DNA of 64,000 nucleotides, from positions 434,001-498,000 of the forward strand of contig OY970261.1 in NCBI GenBank assembly GCA_963715635.1. Direction: 5' to 3'. Below the pieces are notes generated by a model. That model was not told where the DNA came from, ran no database searches, and saw only the letters and a program-made list of their open reading frames with translations. Shown in pieces: positions 36,411 to 45,161 of the stretch. A program made the position numbers and the translations under genes. How positions within the stretch are numbered: the stretch's first letter is position 1; every line of letters begins with the position of its first letter. Source of the stretch: JAPKZH01 sp963715635 (lineage in GTDB: Bacteria > Acidobacteriota > Aminicenantia > Aminicenantales > UBA4085).

Positions 36411-36611
36411 TCCCCCTCCCTATATACCCCCAGACTCCTAGTTAACTAGAAATAAGCCCCTGACTCTTACGCGATACCTGACGAGGCATATAGATCCAAT
36501 CAGGGGCCAAGTCCAATTTGCTAAAGAACTCACATTATGGGTGGACCATTTCTTACGGATGAGGTCAAATATTTTGCAGCGGCAAAGAATTGGTAAGTAT
36601 CCCCTCGGGCC

Positions 36612-37112
36612 CTACAGCTCTTGGTCTTTCCAAGCCCCAGTGTATTTTGCGGTACCCTTGCATTCTTGAAGAACAACGTGGCAGATTTTCATTCCTGGTG
36701 TTAACCTTATTTTATTTCGTCCGGCATTGTATATTTCAAGAATCTGCTTGTTGGAAATCCCCGGAGCTAGGAACGGAGCTGCGATATGACTCATCAGTCC
36801 AATTCGGGCGAATCTCGAACGTGAGTTCAGCCACCCGCACAAGTCTTCGGGGAGCGTAATCCTCTCTCTTGTGATCCCAAGCACCAGTTCACCTGGCTCC
36901 AATAGGTAGCCATCGCTAATATCAACAAGGTTGGTCAGCGTTTTGTAGTCTATATCTGCTTGCGTGATGTGCTGGTTGGTATTGAAAATCCGCAATTTGT
37001 TATCTAATGTCAAATCAATTGAGGCAGGGCCAATGGCATTCTCGTCATAAGGCTCTATTCTTATTCTGCCATTCATGATCTGTCTGAGAATTTCGGGCTT
37101 CGCGAGAATCAT
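36612..37112 (-). CDS. dcd: dCTP deaminase family protein
   Basis: 166 residues. It begins MILAKPEILRQIMNGRIRIE and has ENAIGPASIDLTLDNKLRIF, LEPGELVLGITRERITLP and LCGWLNSRSRFARIGLMSHI. The trimeric dCTP deaminase/dUTPase fold is clear, with the SRSxxAR(x)G substrate loop and the catalytic Glu in the QILEIYN region. It is slightly shorter than typical Dcd (about 190). It supplies dUTP/dUMP for thymidylate synthesis. Alternative: dUTPase-like relative. Confidence 0.85.
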   Translation of the reverse strand: MILAKPEILRQIMNGRIRIEPYDENAIGPASIDLTLDNKLRIFNTNQHITQADIDYKTLTNLVDISDGYLLEPGELVLGITRERITLPEDLCGWLNSRSRFARIGLMSHIAAPFLAPGISNKQILEIYNAGRNKIRLTPGMKICHVVLQECKGTAKYTGAWKDQEL

Positions 37113-37200
37113 TTTGAATACTCTTTTAAGATCATTTCTGTGACTCCTTTTTATGAATTGAAAAAACCGAAAATTAGATGTGGGTCACGAATTTACTAAT

Positions 37201-38073
37201 TTATGACAATTTTAATAAAAATTCGAGAACTATCTCATTAAACTTTTTTGGATTTTCTATATTTAAAGCATGACCAGCATTTGGGAGAACTATTTTTGTC
37301 GAATTAGAAATATATTGTTTTTGTAAATCTGCCACGTAATGATAATCGTATGGATTCAATTCTCCCACAATAATCAAAGTTGGGACTTTAATTTCACTTA
37401 GTCTTTCAACGGGATAAGATTCTGGAGAAATACTGGGGTCATCATTTACCCAATGCCATCCTGAGTAATCGTCAATCATTTTCTTTACTTTTGCTGATGC
37501 TCGGGAATTTCGCATAGCAGGTGCCAGGGGAGAGCCTTTTATCCAAATTTCTTTTGCCTTATCGATCCCCGATTTCCTTCCGGCACTCCATGTGTTCCCA
37601 ATCCAATCGGAAAGTTCTTTGGATACTTTCAAACCAGAAACGTCCATAGCCGCATCAGGCAAGATTAGAGAGAGGGCTCGATCGGGGTAATGGAGTATAA
37701 AATCAATAGCAATTTTTCCCCCAAAAGAATGACCGAGAATATGTGCTCTTTTAATTCCGAGAGAGTCTAAAAGCGCTAGCAGATCGTTTGTATGAGAATA
37801 ACTTTGCCCAAGTTTAGGTAATTCAGAACGCCCAAAGCCCCGCAAGTCATAGCGTAAAACTCGATACTTTTGGGCAAAAACATCGAACTGATCATCCCAG
37901 CATCGAGAATTAAAGCTCCATCCATGAATAAGAACTAACGCTTCTCCTGAACCAGCAATCTCATAGTAAAGGTTGGTTCCATTGACATTGGCAAAGCCGC
38001 TTTCTTTCTTTATAGCATTACAACCTGACAAAAGAACTGCACAAACGGAGAGAAAATAGATCGATTTTTTCAT
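37201..38073 (-). CDS. Alpha/beta-hydrolase lipoprotein
   Basis: 290 residues from ATG 38073 behind GGGAG. Signal with lipobox (YFLSVCAVLLSGC). The hydrolase core has the oxyanion HGWSFNSRCWDDQ, the nucleophile elbow ILGHSFGGKIAI (Ser), VGELNPYDY (acid) and NAGHALNIENP (His). Substrate unknown; probably an envelope-anchored esterase or peptidase. Base composition is AT-richer than the neighbours, which could mean acquisition by transfer. Confidence 0.82.
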   Translation of the reverse strand: MKKSIYFLSVCAVLLSGCNAIKKESGFANVNGTNLYYEIAGSGEALVLIHGWSFNSRCWDDQFDVFAQKYRVLRYDLRGFGRSELPKLGQSYSHTNDLLALLDSLGIKRAHILGHSFGGKIAIDFILHYPDRALSLILPDAAMDVSGLKVSKELSDWIGNTWSAGRKSGIDKAKEIWIKGSPLAPAMRNSRASAKVKKMIDDYSGWHWVNDDPSISPESYPVERLSEIKVPTLIIVGELNPYDYHYVADLQKQYISNSTKIVLPNAGHALNIENPKKFNEIVLEFLLKLS

Positions 38074-38120
38074 TATTCCCTCTCCCTATATTTTAAACAT
38101 TTATATCATTTCTGAGCCCT

Positions 38121-38186
38121 TGACGCAAAGGACTAAAAATCCCTCGCTTCGCAAGAAGCGTGCCGGTTCGAGTCCGGCCCTCGGCA
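38121..38186 (+). tRNA. tRNA-Leu 3' fragment (integration scar)
   Basis: The run keeps part of the anticodon arm (AGGACTAAAAATCCC), the long variable arm of tRNA-Leu (CGCTTC-GCAA-GAAGCG), a T-arm GCCGG-TTCGAGT-CCGGC and acceptor strand CCTCGGC plus A. The acceptor 5' strand and D-arm are gone, and the anticodon loop has lost a T relative to a normal TAA loop. AT-rich DNA follows, ending in GAGCCATTTTTAGCAAATTTT, as near other scars. Confidence 0.65.
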
Positions 38187-38292
38187 CTCCTTATTTTTCG
38201 ATTTTCCCCTGATTTTTGAGAAATTTTTCCTGGTTTTCCGATTTTTCGTTTTTAGCCTGAGTCACCTAAACTGAGCCATTTTTAGCAAATTT

Positions 38293-38997
38293 TCACCATA
38301 TCCCCGGCACCAGCCTGTACTTGGTTTTCTGGGTGTATTCCCTGTAGCCTTCGAGGTTCTGGAGCAGTTCCTTCTCCTCCCCGATTATTCGGAATATTAA
38401 GACGGGGATGATGGACAGCGCCGGAATCAACGCCCAGTAGGAGCTTAACGCCAGGGGGCTGGCCCCGTAGAAAATGATAATTGACGTGTACATCGGGTGC
38501 CTTACCAGCGCGTACGGCCCCGTGGTGATGACCTTCTGCCCCTTATCAACCTCGACTATTCGCGAAGCGTAGCTGTTTGCCTTGAATACTTTCAGTGTCA
38601 TCAGGTAGCCGAGCAGGACCAGGGCAATCCCGGCAATTGTCACAGGGAGGGGAACATCCGACCAGCCGAACCGCCTGTCAAAACCCGGCACGATGAAGGT
38701 AAGCAGGAACGGCAGGATCCCCAGCGCCACAATCAGTTTTTGTTCTTTCCGTTTTTCACCTATCCTCATCCTGCGTTCAAGGAGTTTCGTATCATGCTTG
38801 AACATGTACGCCCCGAAGATCGTCATGGGCACGGCAATATAAATGAGATAAGCCCACCCTTCCCAGTACCTGAGCGTCCCCGCCGGCAGGAAAAACATCA
38901 GCCCCATGATAAAGAAGACGAACAAAACACGCGCAATCGCCCCTCTTTTCAGCTTTTTAAGCTCAATCCCTTCCAATTCCCTGTTTTCCCCGTTCAT
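38293..38997 (-). CDS. Isoprenylcysteine carboxyl methyltransferase-like membrane protein
   Basis: 234 residues with about five membrane helices (IARVLFVFFIMGLMFFLPAG, WAYLIYIAVPMTIFGAYMF, LIVALGILPFLLTFIVPGF and others). The C-terminal SAM-binding signature of the ICMT/PEMT family is present: GQKVITTGPYALVRHPMYTS, then GEEKELLQNLEGYREYTQKT. In bacteria the substrate is unknown and may be a lipid. It lies between the tRNA-Leu scar and a gene-free region. Confidence 0.82.
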   Translation of the reverse strand: MNGENRELEGIELKKLKRGAIARVLFVFFIMGLMFFLPAGTLRYWEGWAYLIYIAVPMTIFGAYMFKHDTKLLERRMRIGEKRKEQKLIVALGILPFLLTFIVPGFDRRFGWSDVPLPVTIAGIALVLLGYLMTLKVFKANSYASRIVEVDKGQKVITTGPYALVRHPMYTSIIIFYGASPLALSSYWALIPALSIIPVLIFRIIGEEKELLQNLEGYREYTQKTKYRLVPGIW

Positions 38998-39372
38998 AAA
39001 TCCTCCCCAGGCTCCTACATTAAAAAAACCCGTAGAGCCTCATCAAAAATTTTTGAGGTCCCACAGGTTCCCCTGTTGTTCCGGCGCTTTACCGGAACCC
39101 AGCCCCACCCGGCCCGCGCCCCGATGCAAAACCGTGGCGCAACGTCGGATCGCCTGCTCCAACCCTAGAAACAGCAGATATGGGTTAGGTTTCTCTTAGT
39201 TACCCTAGCTACTACCTACTAACTACTATCTACTGCTTAAGGGATAATAATTTCCTTTTCTGCTGCGCTCGCGAAATGAGTGTTCACCGCCAATTTTGGC
39301 TCGTACATCGTCAGGGATGATAAATCGCAGTGTCGTCGGATGTCAAGTTGAGCAAAAAATAGCGATTGACGA
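38998..39372. other. Intergenic, low-complexity part
   Basis: No gene seen. A run rich in CTACTA/CTAACT occurs at 39205-39235. Confidence 0.45.
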
Positions 39373-39408
39373 GCCAGGAATCGGCTGGCGGGGCTGAGGG
39401 GCCTGTAA
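39373..39408 (+). pseudogene. Relic of kinase C-terminal tail (ARNRLAGLRGL)
   Basis: Twelve codons ARNRLAGLRGL and a stop. A kinase-class promoter begins 10 bases later. Confidence 0.6.
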
Positions 39409-39418
39409 CCGACCAGAT

Positions 39419-39447
39419 TTGACTCTTTTCCTCCAAATAATTATTCT
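39419..39447 (+). promoter_or_regulatory. Kinase-class promoter in front of cyclopropane synthase
   Basis: TTGACT at 39419-39424 and TATTCT at 39442-39447 with 17 bases between. The surrounding text (ATTTGACTCTTTTC) matches the kinase 4 and kinase 6 promoters. Confidence 0.6.
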
Positions 39448-39521
39448 GTGATCGTATCCTGACGAGGGAAAGTTTGGTTCATGATTTTTGTCAGTCTTAG
39501 GCTGATCAGTCGAGGAGAAAA

Positions 39522-40643
39522 ATGACAAAAAGCAAAGCAGAAACAATCGGCGAACAATTATTTTCCTTAGCGGGAATCACTGTGAATGGGAAAAATCCTT
39601 GGGATGTCCAGGTCCACAACAATAAGTTTTATCAACGTGTATTGAGGGAAGGAGTTCTTGGGTTAGGGGAATCCTATATGGATGGATGGTGGGATTGCCA
39701 GGCGCTTGACCAATTTCTCCATAAGGTTTTACTAGCCAAACTGGACGAGAAAGTGAAAGGAAACTTGAAGCTTGCCTGGCATGTCCTGAAATCCAAGATA
39801 TTTAATTTGCAACGGATAAGCCGCGCTTACCAGGTAGGGGAGCGGCATTATGACATCGGCAACGATCTCTACAAAGCCATGCTTGATCAAAGAATGCTTT
39901 ATACCTCCGGCTACTGGAAGAACGCCAAGAACCTGGATGAGGCACAAGAAGCCAAACTCGAATTAGTTTGCCGGAAAATCAATCTGGAGCCTGGCCTGAG
40001 AGTGCTGGAACTGGGATGCGGGTGGGGCTCTTTTGCGAAATATGCGGCTGAAAAATATGGGGCTATTGTCACGGCTGTGACGGTGTCTAGAGAACAAGTT
40101 GAACTCGGCCGGAAACTCTGCCAAGGGCTTCCTGTGGACATCGAACTCGAAGATTACCGCAATGTCAGTGGAACATATGACCGTGTCATTTCCATTGGTA
40201 TTCTAGAGCATGTCGGCTATAAGAACTACCGAACCTACATGGAGGTCGTCGATCGCTGCCTGACAGACGAAGGCATTGCTTTTATCCACACGATTGGCGG
40301 CAATGTCAGCACCACGACTGCCAATGCCTGGACCGTCAAATATATTTTCCCTAATGGTTTGATTCCCTCCATTGCGCAGATCGGGAAAGCAATGGAAGAG
40401 CTGTTTGTTATGGAAGATTGGCACAATTTTGGGCCGGACTATGACAAAACACTCATGGCGTGGCATGCCAACTTCGAAGAAGCCTGGCCCAGGCTGAAAA
40501 ACAGATATGGAGAGCGTTTTTATCGGATGTGGCGATTCTACCTGCTAAGCGCTGCGGCAGGATTTCGCTCGAGGGTTAATCAATTATGGCAAATTGTGAT
40601 GACGAAGCAAGGAAGAGCTCAACCTAACTGTCGTCTCAACTAG
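39522..40643 (+). CDS. cfa: Cyclopropane-fatty-acyl-phospholipid synthase family methyltransferase
   Basis: 373 residues. Hallmarks: HYDIGNDLYKAMLDQRMLYT followed by SGYWKNAKNLDEAQ, the SAM-binding motif VLELGCGWGSFAKYAAEKYG, and the C-terminal EDWHNFGPDYDKTLMAWHAN. The enzyme methylenates the double bonds of membrane phospholipid acyl chains in place, stabilising membranes under stress. The gene shares its promoter type with the kinases. It is followed 14 bases later by an FAD reductase, so both act on lipids in one operon. Confidence 0.92.
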   Translation: MTKSKAETIGEQLFSLAGITVNGKNPWDVQVHNNKFYQRVLREGVLGLGESYMDGWWDCQALDQFLHKVLLAKLDEKVKGNLKLAWHVLKSKIFNLQRISRAYQVGERHYDIGNDLYKAMLDQRMLYTSGYWKNAKNLDEAQEAKLELVCRKINLEPGLRVLELGCGWGSFAKYAAEKYGAIVTAVTVSREQVELGRKLCQGLPVDIELEDYRNVSGTYDRVISIGILEHVGYKNYRTYMEVVDRCLTDEGIAFIHTIGGNVSTTTANAWTVKYIFPNGLIPSIAQIGKAMEELFVMEDWHNFGPDYDKTLMAWHANFEEAWPRLKNRYGERFYRMWRFYLLSAAAGFRSRVNQLWQIVMTKQGRAQPNCRLN

Positions 40644-40657
40644 AAGGATAAGATAAA

Positions 40658-41611
40658 GTGATAGATTCGGAAGTCATCGTTGTCGGTGGAGGTCCAGCCG
40701 GCTCAAGCTGTGCCTGGAAATTGAAACAGAACAATATTGAACCGATCGTTCTGGACAAGAAATCGTTTCCGGGCCATAAAGTCTGTGCTGGTTGGATTAC
40801 TCCAAAAGTGATCAAAGACCTGGAACTAGAAATAGAGGATTACCCTCACAGCGTTCTGACCTTCAAGAAACTGCATTTTAGTTTTAGGGGGAAGAAATTC
40901 ACTCCGAGAACCCGCCAATATTCCATCAGAAGATATGAATTCGATCATTGGCTGCTGGAGCGGGCCCGGACCCCCGTATATCTAAACACGGTCAAGGAGA
41001 TTCGAAGAGAGAAAGGATACTATATCATTGATGATCTCTTTCGCTCGAAATATCTGGTGGGAGCCGGCGGAACCGATTGTCCGGTCTACCGGACTTTCTT
41101 CAAGGAAATCAATCCCCGGGCCCAGGAACTTCAGATTGCCGCCCTGGGAGAGGAATTCTTGTATGATTATCAGGATAAAAATTGCTACCTCTGGTTTTAT
41201 GAAAACAATTTACCAGGATATTCTTGGTATGTCCCTAAAGGCGATGGCTATTTGAATATTGGCATTGGGGGGAAATTGGCCGAGTTAAAGAACAGAGGGG
41301 AGACGATTCAGGACCACTGGGATCACTTTGTTAAGAAGCTGGAAATTCTTTCCTTGGTGAAAAATTATTCATTTAATCCTCGGGGATATCATTATTATCT
41401 AAGACAAAGTGTCGAGGTCTGCGAGTCGGATCATGCCTTTATTACAGGCGATGCCGCGGGCCTAGCAACTCTTGATATGGGGGAGGGGATAGGTCCTGCG
41501 GTGGAAAGCGGCATCCTCGCGGCCAAGGCCATTATTCACGGAAGCCGATACTCGCTCAAATCCGTCAAAAAACATAGTTTTCTCAGTATTCTTATTCCCT
41601 GGTTGAAATAA
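40658..41611 (+). CDS. FAD-dependent oxidoreductase, geranylgeranyl-reductase type
   Basis: 317 residues from GTG 40658. N-terminal FAD-binding motif VIVVGGGPAGSSCAWKLKQN, then KSFPGHKVCAGWITPKVI, which contains the PxxxxCxG pattern of the GGR branch, and the second FAD motif FITGDAAGLATLDMGEGIGP. Members reduce isoprenoid or other lipid double bonds. Following a cyclopropane synthase it may act on the same acyl chains. The C-terminus is shorter than in archaeal GGR. It is probably membrane-associated. Confidence 0.82.
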   Translation: MIDSEVIVVGGGPAGSSCAWKLKQNNIEPIVLDKKSFPGHKVCAGWITPKVIKDLELEIEDYPHSVLTFKKLHFSFRGKKFTPRTRQYSIRRYEFDHWLLERARTPVYLNTVKEIRREKGYYIIDDLFRSKYLVGAGGTDCPVYRTFFKEINPRAQELQIAALGEEFLYDYQDKNCYLWFYENNLPGYSWYVPKGDGYLNIGIGGKLAELKNRGETIQDHWDHFVKKLEILSLVKNYSFNPRGYHYYLRQSVEVCESDHAFITGDAAGLATLDMGEGIGPAVESGILAAKAIIHGSRYSLKSVKKHSFLSILIPWLK

Positions 41612-41643
41612 TCTCTTCTGAAAAGAGCGGATTCGTACAATAT

Positions 41644-41672
41644 TTGACTCTTTTCCCGCAAACTATTATTCT
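41644..41672 (+). promoter_or_regulatory. Kinase-class promoter of kinase 4
   Basis: TTGACT at 41644-41649 and TATTCT at 41667-41672; 17-base spacer, 28 bases to the ATG at 41701. Confidence 0.65.
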
Positions 41673-41700
41673 ATGCTCATCCCGGCAAGGGGTAAGGGCC

Positions 41701-44109
41701 ATGAAATGTCCCAAGTGTCATTTTGAGAATCCCGAAGATACGAATTTTTGCGGGAAGTGTGCTACGCCGCTTCCGGCTACTCGGGAAAATACTCCTGCTG
41801 ACTTTAAGAAGACCATAAATGAAATCGGCCAGGATTTCGCCAATAGGACTCTCATTGCGTCAAAATATCGGATCCTGGAGAAGCTCGGCAGCGGCGGCAT
41901 GGGCGTCGTCTACAAGGCCGAGGACACCCGGCTCAAGCGCCCGGTCGCCTTGAAGTTCCTGCCCGAAGATCTATCTCGAGACCGGCATGCGCTGGAGCGC
42001 TTCGAGCGGGAGGCCCAGGCGGCCTCGGCCCTGAATCACCCGCACATCTGCACCATCCACGACATCGACGAGCATGAAGGTCGGCATTTCATCGCCATGG
42101 AGCTGCTCGAGGGCCAGACGCTGAAACAGTACATCCTCGGGAAGCGGCTGGGGGTAGATGAGATCCTCACTGTGGCGCTCGAGGTGGCCGACGGTCTCGA
42201 GGCCGCGCACGCCAGAGGGATCATCCACCGGGACATCAAGCCGGCCAACATCTTCGTCACCCGGCGCGGACAGGCCAAGATCCTCGATTTTGGGCTGGCC
42301 AAGCTGGCGCCGGAACGACTTGCCGATGCTGAAACCCTTACGGCCCCTGAGCCGCTGACAAGCCCCGGCACGGCCGCCGGAACGGTGGCGTACATGTCGC
42401 CGGAACAGGCGCTCGGGAATGAGCTGGATCCACGGACAGATCTCTTCTCTTTGGGGGTGGTGCTCTACGAGATGGCAACCGGCGTGCCGCCCTTCCGAGG
42501 GGAAACGTCGGTGGCGCTGTTCGACAGCCTCCTGCATCAGGCGCCGACCTCTCCCGTGCGTCTGAATCCGGACGTGCCTGACGCTCTGGAGCGGATCATC
42601 AGCAAGGCGCTCGAGAAGGAAAGTGAACTCCGCTACCAGTCGGCCAGGGATCTGGTGGTCAACCTGACACGGCTGAAGCGCGAGCGCGAATCCGGACGAG
42701 TGGCCGTTCCCGGCGTCGCCGCGTCCCCACGCATCCCGTCGCTAGCCGTGCTGCCGTTCACGAACATGAGCGCGGACAAGGAGAACGAGTACTTCTGCGA
42801 CGGCCTGAGCGAAGAGATCATAAACGCTTTGTGCCATATCCGGGAGTTGAGGGTCGTGGCCCGGACTTCAGCCTTTGCCTTCAAAGGAAAAGAGATCGAC
42901 ATCCGCGAGGTCGGTAAAAAACTGAACGTCGGTGCAGTTCTGGAAGGGAGTGTGCGAAAATCCGGGCAGCGATTGCGCATCACCGCTCAGCTCGTCAATG
43001 TCGAGGACGGTTACCATATCTGGTCCGGCCAATTCGACAGAGAGATGAAGGATATTTTCGACATCCAGGAAGAGATATCGCTGACCATTGTGGATCACCT
43101 GAAGCTCAAACTGTTGAAAGGCGAGAAGGAAAAGATCCTCAAGCGATACACGGAAGATCACGAAGCTTACGATTGTTATCTGAAAGGACGCTATTTCTGG
43201 TATCGACGCTATGAGAAGGGCATGCAAAGAGGCCTCCAGTATTTTCAGCAGGCCATCGAAAAAGATCCCGGTTATGCTCTGCCGCACGTGGGAATAGCCG
43301 ACACGTTCGGATCACTCGGACTCTTCAGTTTCATGCCGCCCCACCAGGCCTATGCGCGGGCGAAGGCGGCGGCGAAAAAAGCAATGGAGATCGACCCCGA
43401 GCTGGCCGAGGTTTATGCTTCTCTAGGCTGGATCGCCATGTGGTATGACTGGGACTGGCCGGCGGCCGAGAGACATTTTTTAAAGGCCATTCAGAAGAAA
43501 CCGGATTATGCTTCATCCCATCAGTGGTATGGTTTGTGTTTATCAATCACGGGGCGGTTTGACGAGTCCATCCGAGAGATGCAAGAGGCACGGGAACTGG
43601 AACCTCTCGAGCCGGTCATCCCTACGCATTTGGGCTGGGCTCTCTACATGGCTCGGCGTTTCGACGAATCGATCGGAGAACTCCGCAAGGTCATAGAGTC
43701 GGATCCAGAGTTTTCGATCGCTTATTGTTATCAGTCGTGGAATTTCCTGGCCGAAAAAATGTGGGGCGAAGCGATCCCCACGATTCAAAAATTCGTCGAA
43801 CTCTCCGCAGAATCTATGTTTGCGTTGTCCACATTGGGTTTTGCCTATGGCTCGGCAGGAATGAAGGATGAAGCTTTCAAAATCCTCGAGCGGCTGGACG
43901 GGCTGTCGAAGGATCGCTATGTCGGGTCCTTATGGAGGGGGTTGGTGTGGCTGGGACTCGGCGAGAAGAATGAGGCTTTGGAGAATCTGGAAAAGGCCTA
44001 TCTGGAGAGGGAATCCGCTATGGCCTGTCTCAAGATTTTGCCCATGTTGGACAGCCTGCGGTCGGAGCCAAGGTTCCGAGCGCTGCTCAAGAAAATGAAT
44101 TTGGAATAA
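41701..44109 (+). CDS. Kinase 4: zinc-ribbon Ser/Thr kinase with TPRs, no membrane helix
   Basis: 802 residues. The start at ATG 41701 is preferred over one at 41644, because the promoter overlaps the upstream choice and the zinc ribbon begins here (CPKCHFENPEDTNFCGKCAT). Kinase motifs: GSGGMGVVYK, IIHRDIKPANI, ILDFGLAKL, GTVAYMSPEQ. Unlike kinases 1, 2, 5 and 6 it goes straight into a TolB_N-like domain (LAVLPFTNMSADKENEYFCD, GAVLEGSVRKSGQRLRITAQ) without a transmembrane segment. TPRs follow, ending ALLKKMNLE. The whole protein is therefore probably cytoplasmic. The GC-rich kinase part differs in wording from the others, indicating a separate origin. Confidence 0.9.
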   Translation: MKCPKCHFENPEDTNFCGKCATPLPATRENTPADFKKTINEIGQDFANRTLIASKYRILEKLGSGGMGVVYKAEDTRLKRPVALKFLPEDLSRDRHALERFEREAQAASALNHPHICTIHDIDEHEGRHFIAMELLEGQTLKQYILGKRLGVDEILTVALEVADGLEAAHARGIIHRDIKPANIFVTRRGQAKILDFGLAKLAPERLADAETLTAPEPLTSPGTAAGTVAYMSPEQALGNELDPRTDLFSLGVVLYEMATGVPPFRGETSVALFDSLLHQAPTSPVRLNPDVPDALERIISKALEKESELRYQSARDLVVNLTRLKRERESGRVAVPGVAASPRIPSLAVLPFTNMSADKENEYFCDGLSEEIINALCHIRELRVVARTSAFAFKGKEIDIREVGKKLNVGAVLEGSVRKSGQRLRITAQLVNVEDGYHIWSGQFDREMKDIFDIQEEISLTIVDHLKLKLLKGEKEKILKRYTEDHEAYDCYLKGRYFWYRRYEKGMQRGLQYFQQAIEKDPGYALPHVGIADTFGSLGLFSFMPPHQAYARAKAAAKKAMEIDPELAEVYASLGWIAMWYDWDWPAAERHFLKAIQKKPDYASSHQWYGLCLSITGRFDESIREMQEARELEPLEPVIPTHLGWALYMARRFDESIGELRKVIESDPEFSIAYCYQSWNFLAEKMWGEAIPTIQKFVELSAESMFALSTLGFAYGSAGMKDEAFKILERLDGLSKDRYVGSLWRGLVWLGLGEKNEALENLEKAYLERESAMACLKILPMLDSLRSEPRFRALLKKMNLE

Positions 44110-44173
44110 TCAGCTGGAGGAATAGAATCAGGTCGAACTAAAAAGAATGTTGGTTTTACTGTAGGAGGAGAAA

Positions 44174-44467
44174 ATGTTAAGACATATTGTCATGGTCAAT
44201 TTCAAGGTTGGGATCGGGCAACGCGAGAGAGATGAATTTGCCAAAAAGGCTGCTGAAACACTAGCGCAAGTACCAGGAACGAAAAATATTATCATGGGAC
44301 AAGCTTTAGAAGTAGAAGGCAAAGCACGCTATAGCGCAGCTCTATTTATCGATTTTGACAGCGAAGCCGCCTTGAAAAACTATCTTGCTCATCCTATCCA
44401 CAAAGCCGTAGAAGCACAAATGCTTTCTATGTTGAGTGAGTTCCTGATTTCAAATTATTTATGCTAG
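44174..44467 (+). CDS. Dabb (stress-responsive A/B barrel) domain protein
   Basis: 97 residues from ATG 44174 behind GTAGGAGGAG. It begins MLRHIVMVNFKVGIGQRERD and has SAALFIDFDSEAALKNYLAH followed by PIHKAVEAQM. This is the ferredoxin-like Dabb fold, in which the protein works as a homodimer. The biochemical role is usually unknown. It stands 64 bases after kinase 4. Confidence 0.85.
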   Translation: MLRHIVMVNFKVGIGQRERDEFAKKAAETLAQVPGTKNIIMGQALEVEGKARYSAALFIDFDSEAALKNYLAHPIHKAVEAQMLSMLSEFLISNYLC

Positions 44468-44572
44468 GGTTAGAAAGAGCCCCCTCCGAGCTGACTTAGA
44501 TTTCAATCTACTGGCAATTCTGGCAAGTCTCCTTTTGGCTCTGTACAGAGTGAAGAGTGCTGCTTTATTTGT

Positions 44573-44779
44573 CTATGACTTCTTAATAATAGACCTGATA
44601 ATAAATCCTACAATGTACATTACCAATCCAATCAGGAAGATAAGTAACCCCAATATATCTGAGTCGAAATTGAATAACCTAATGAATAGAGGGGTAAGCA
44701 AAAAAAGAATTGCTCCAACAACCATTATGATATAAGTAGCTAGGTTATACTTGCCAAACTTCCCCACCAATTTTTTCAT
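44573..44779 (-). CDS. Two-helix membrane protein, 68 aa
   Basis: ATG 44779 follows AGGAGGACGCT. Two membrane helices: YIIMVVGAILFLLTPLFIRL and LLIFLIGLVMYIVGFIIRSI, with basic ends. No family recognised; isolated. Confidence 0.6.
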   Translation of the reverse strand: MKKLVGKFGKYNLATYIIMVVGAILFLLTPLFIRLFNFDSDILGLLIFLIGLVMYIVGFIIRSIIKKS

Positions 44780-44993
44780 TTTAGCGTCCTCCTAATTTTA
44801 TTTTTTTAACCCGTAGGAGCTTCCGGCTAGAACAAGACGGTGTTAGACGATCTGCGGAAACATTGATAAAGCACAAAACAATTGATATCGGCTGGTTCGC
44901 CATCTGCTCTTGCTAAGGATAGTAATCAAAGTCAGCGCATCGAGTCAAGCAATTCTGAAACCTAAAGATATTGTTTGCAGGATCAAAAGCCGA

Positions 44994-45055
44994 GGTCAAA
45001 CCTACTCGTTACGCATCTTCCCCGAGAAAATTTTGCGTAACGAGTAGGTTTGACC
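44994..45055. repeat. Palindromic repeat, copy A (GGTCAAACCTACTCG...)
   Basis: Perfect 22-bp arms at 44994-45015 and 45034-45055 around an 18-base loop. The outer end GGTCAAACCTACT is shared with a second copy at 59655-59719. This is the layout of the REP/hairpin repeats mobilised by Y1 (IS200-like) transposases. Confidence 0.8.
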
Positions 45056-45161
45056 CCAAATCATTGGATTCGGTATTCAAGTCCATCTGTTTCTTTGACC
45101 ATCGCAAATTCCTGCTTTCCAGTTTAATCAACGAATTCATATGCAATGTCGGCTTGATCGT

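Larger units (their letters stand above)
35679..36611. other. Mosaic of gene fragments
   Basis: The stretch contains two kinase-tail relics (35892, 36363), the last part of a tricorn-type peptidase gene (35950-36210) and a minus-strand membrane-protein tail (36245-36328). No intact gene. The fragments abut with little spacer, pointing to several deletions or recombinations at one spot. Confidence 0.6.
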
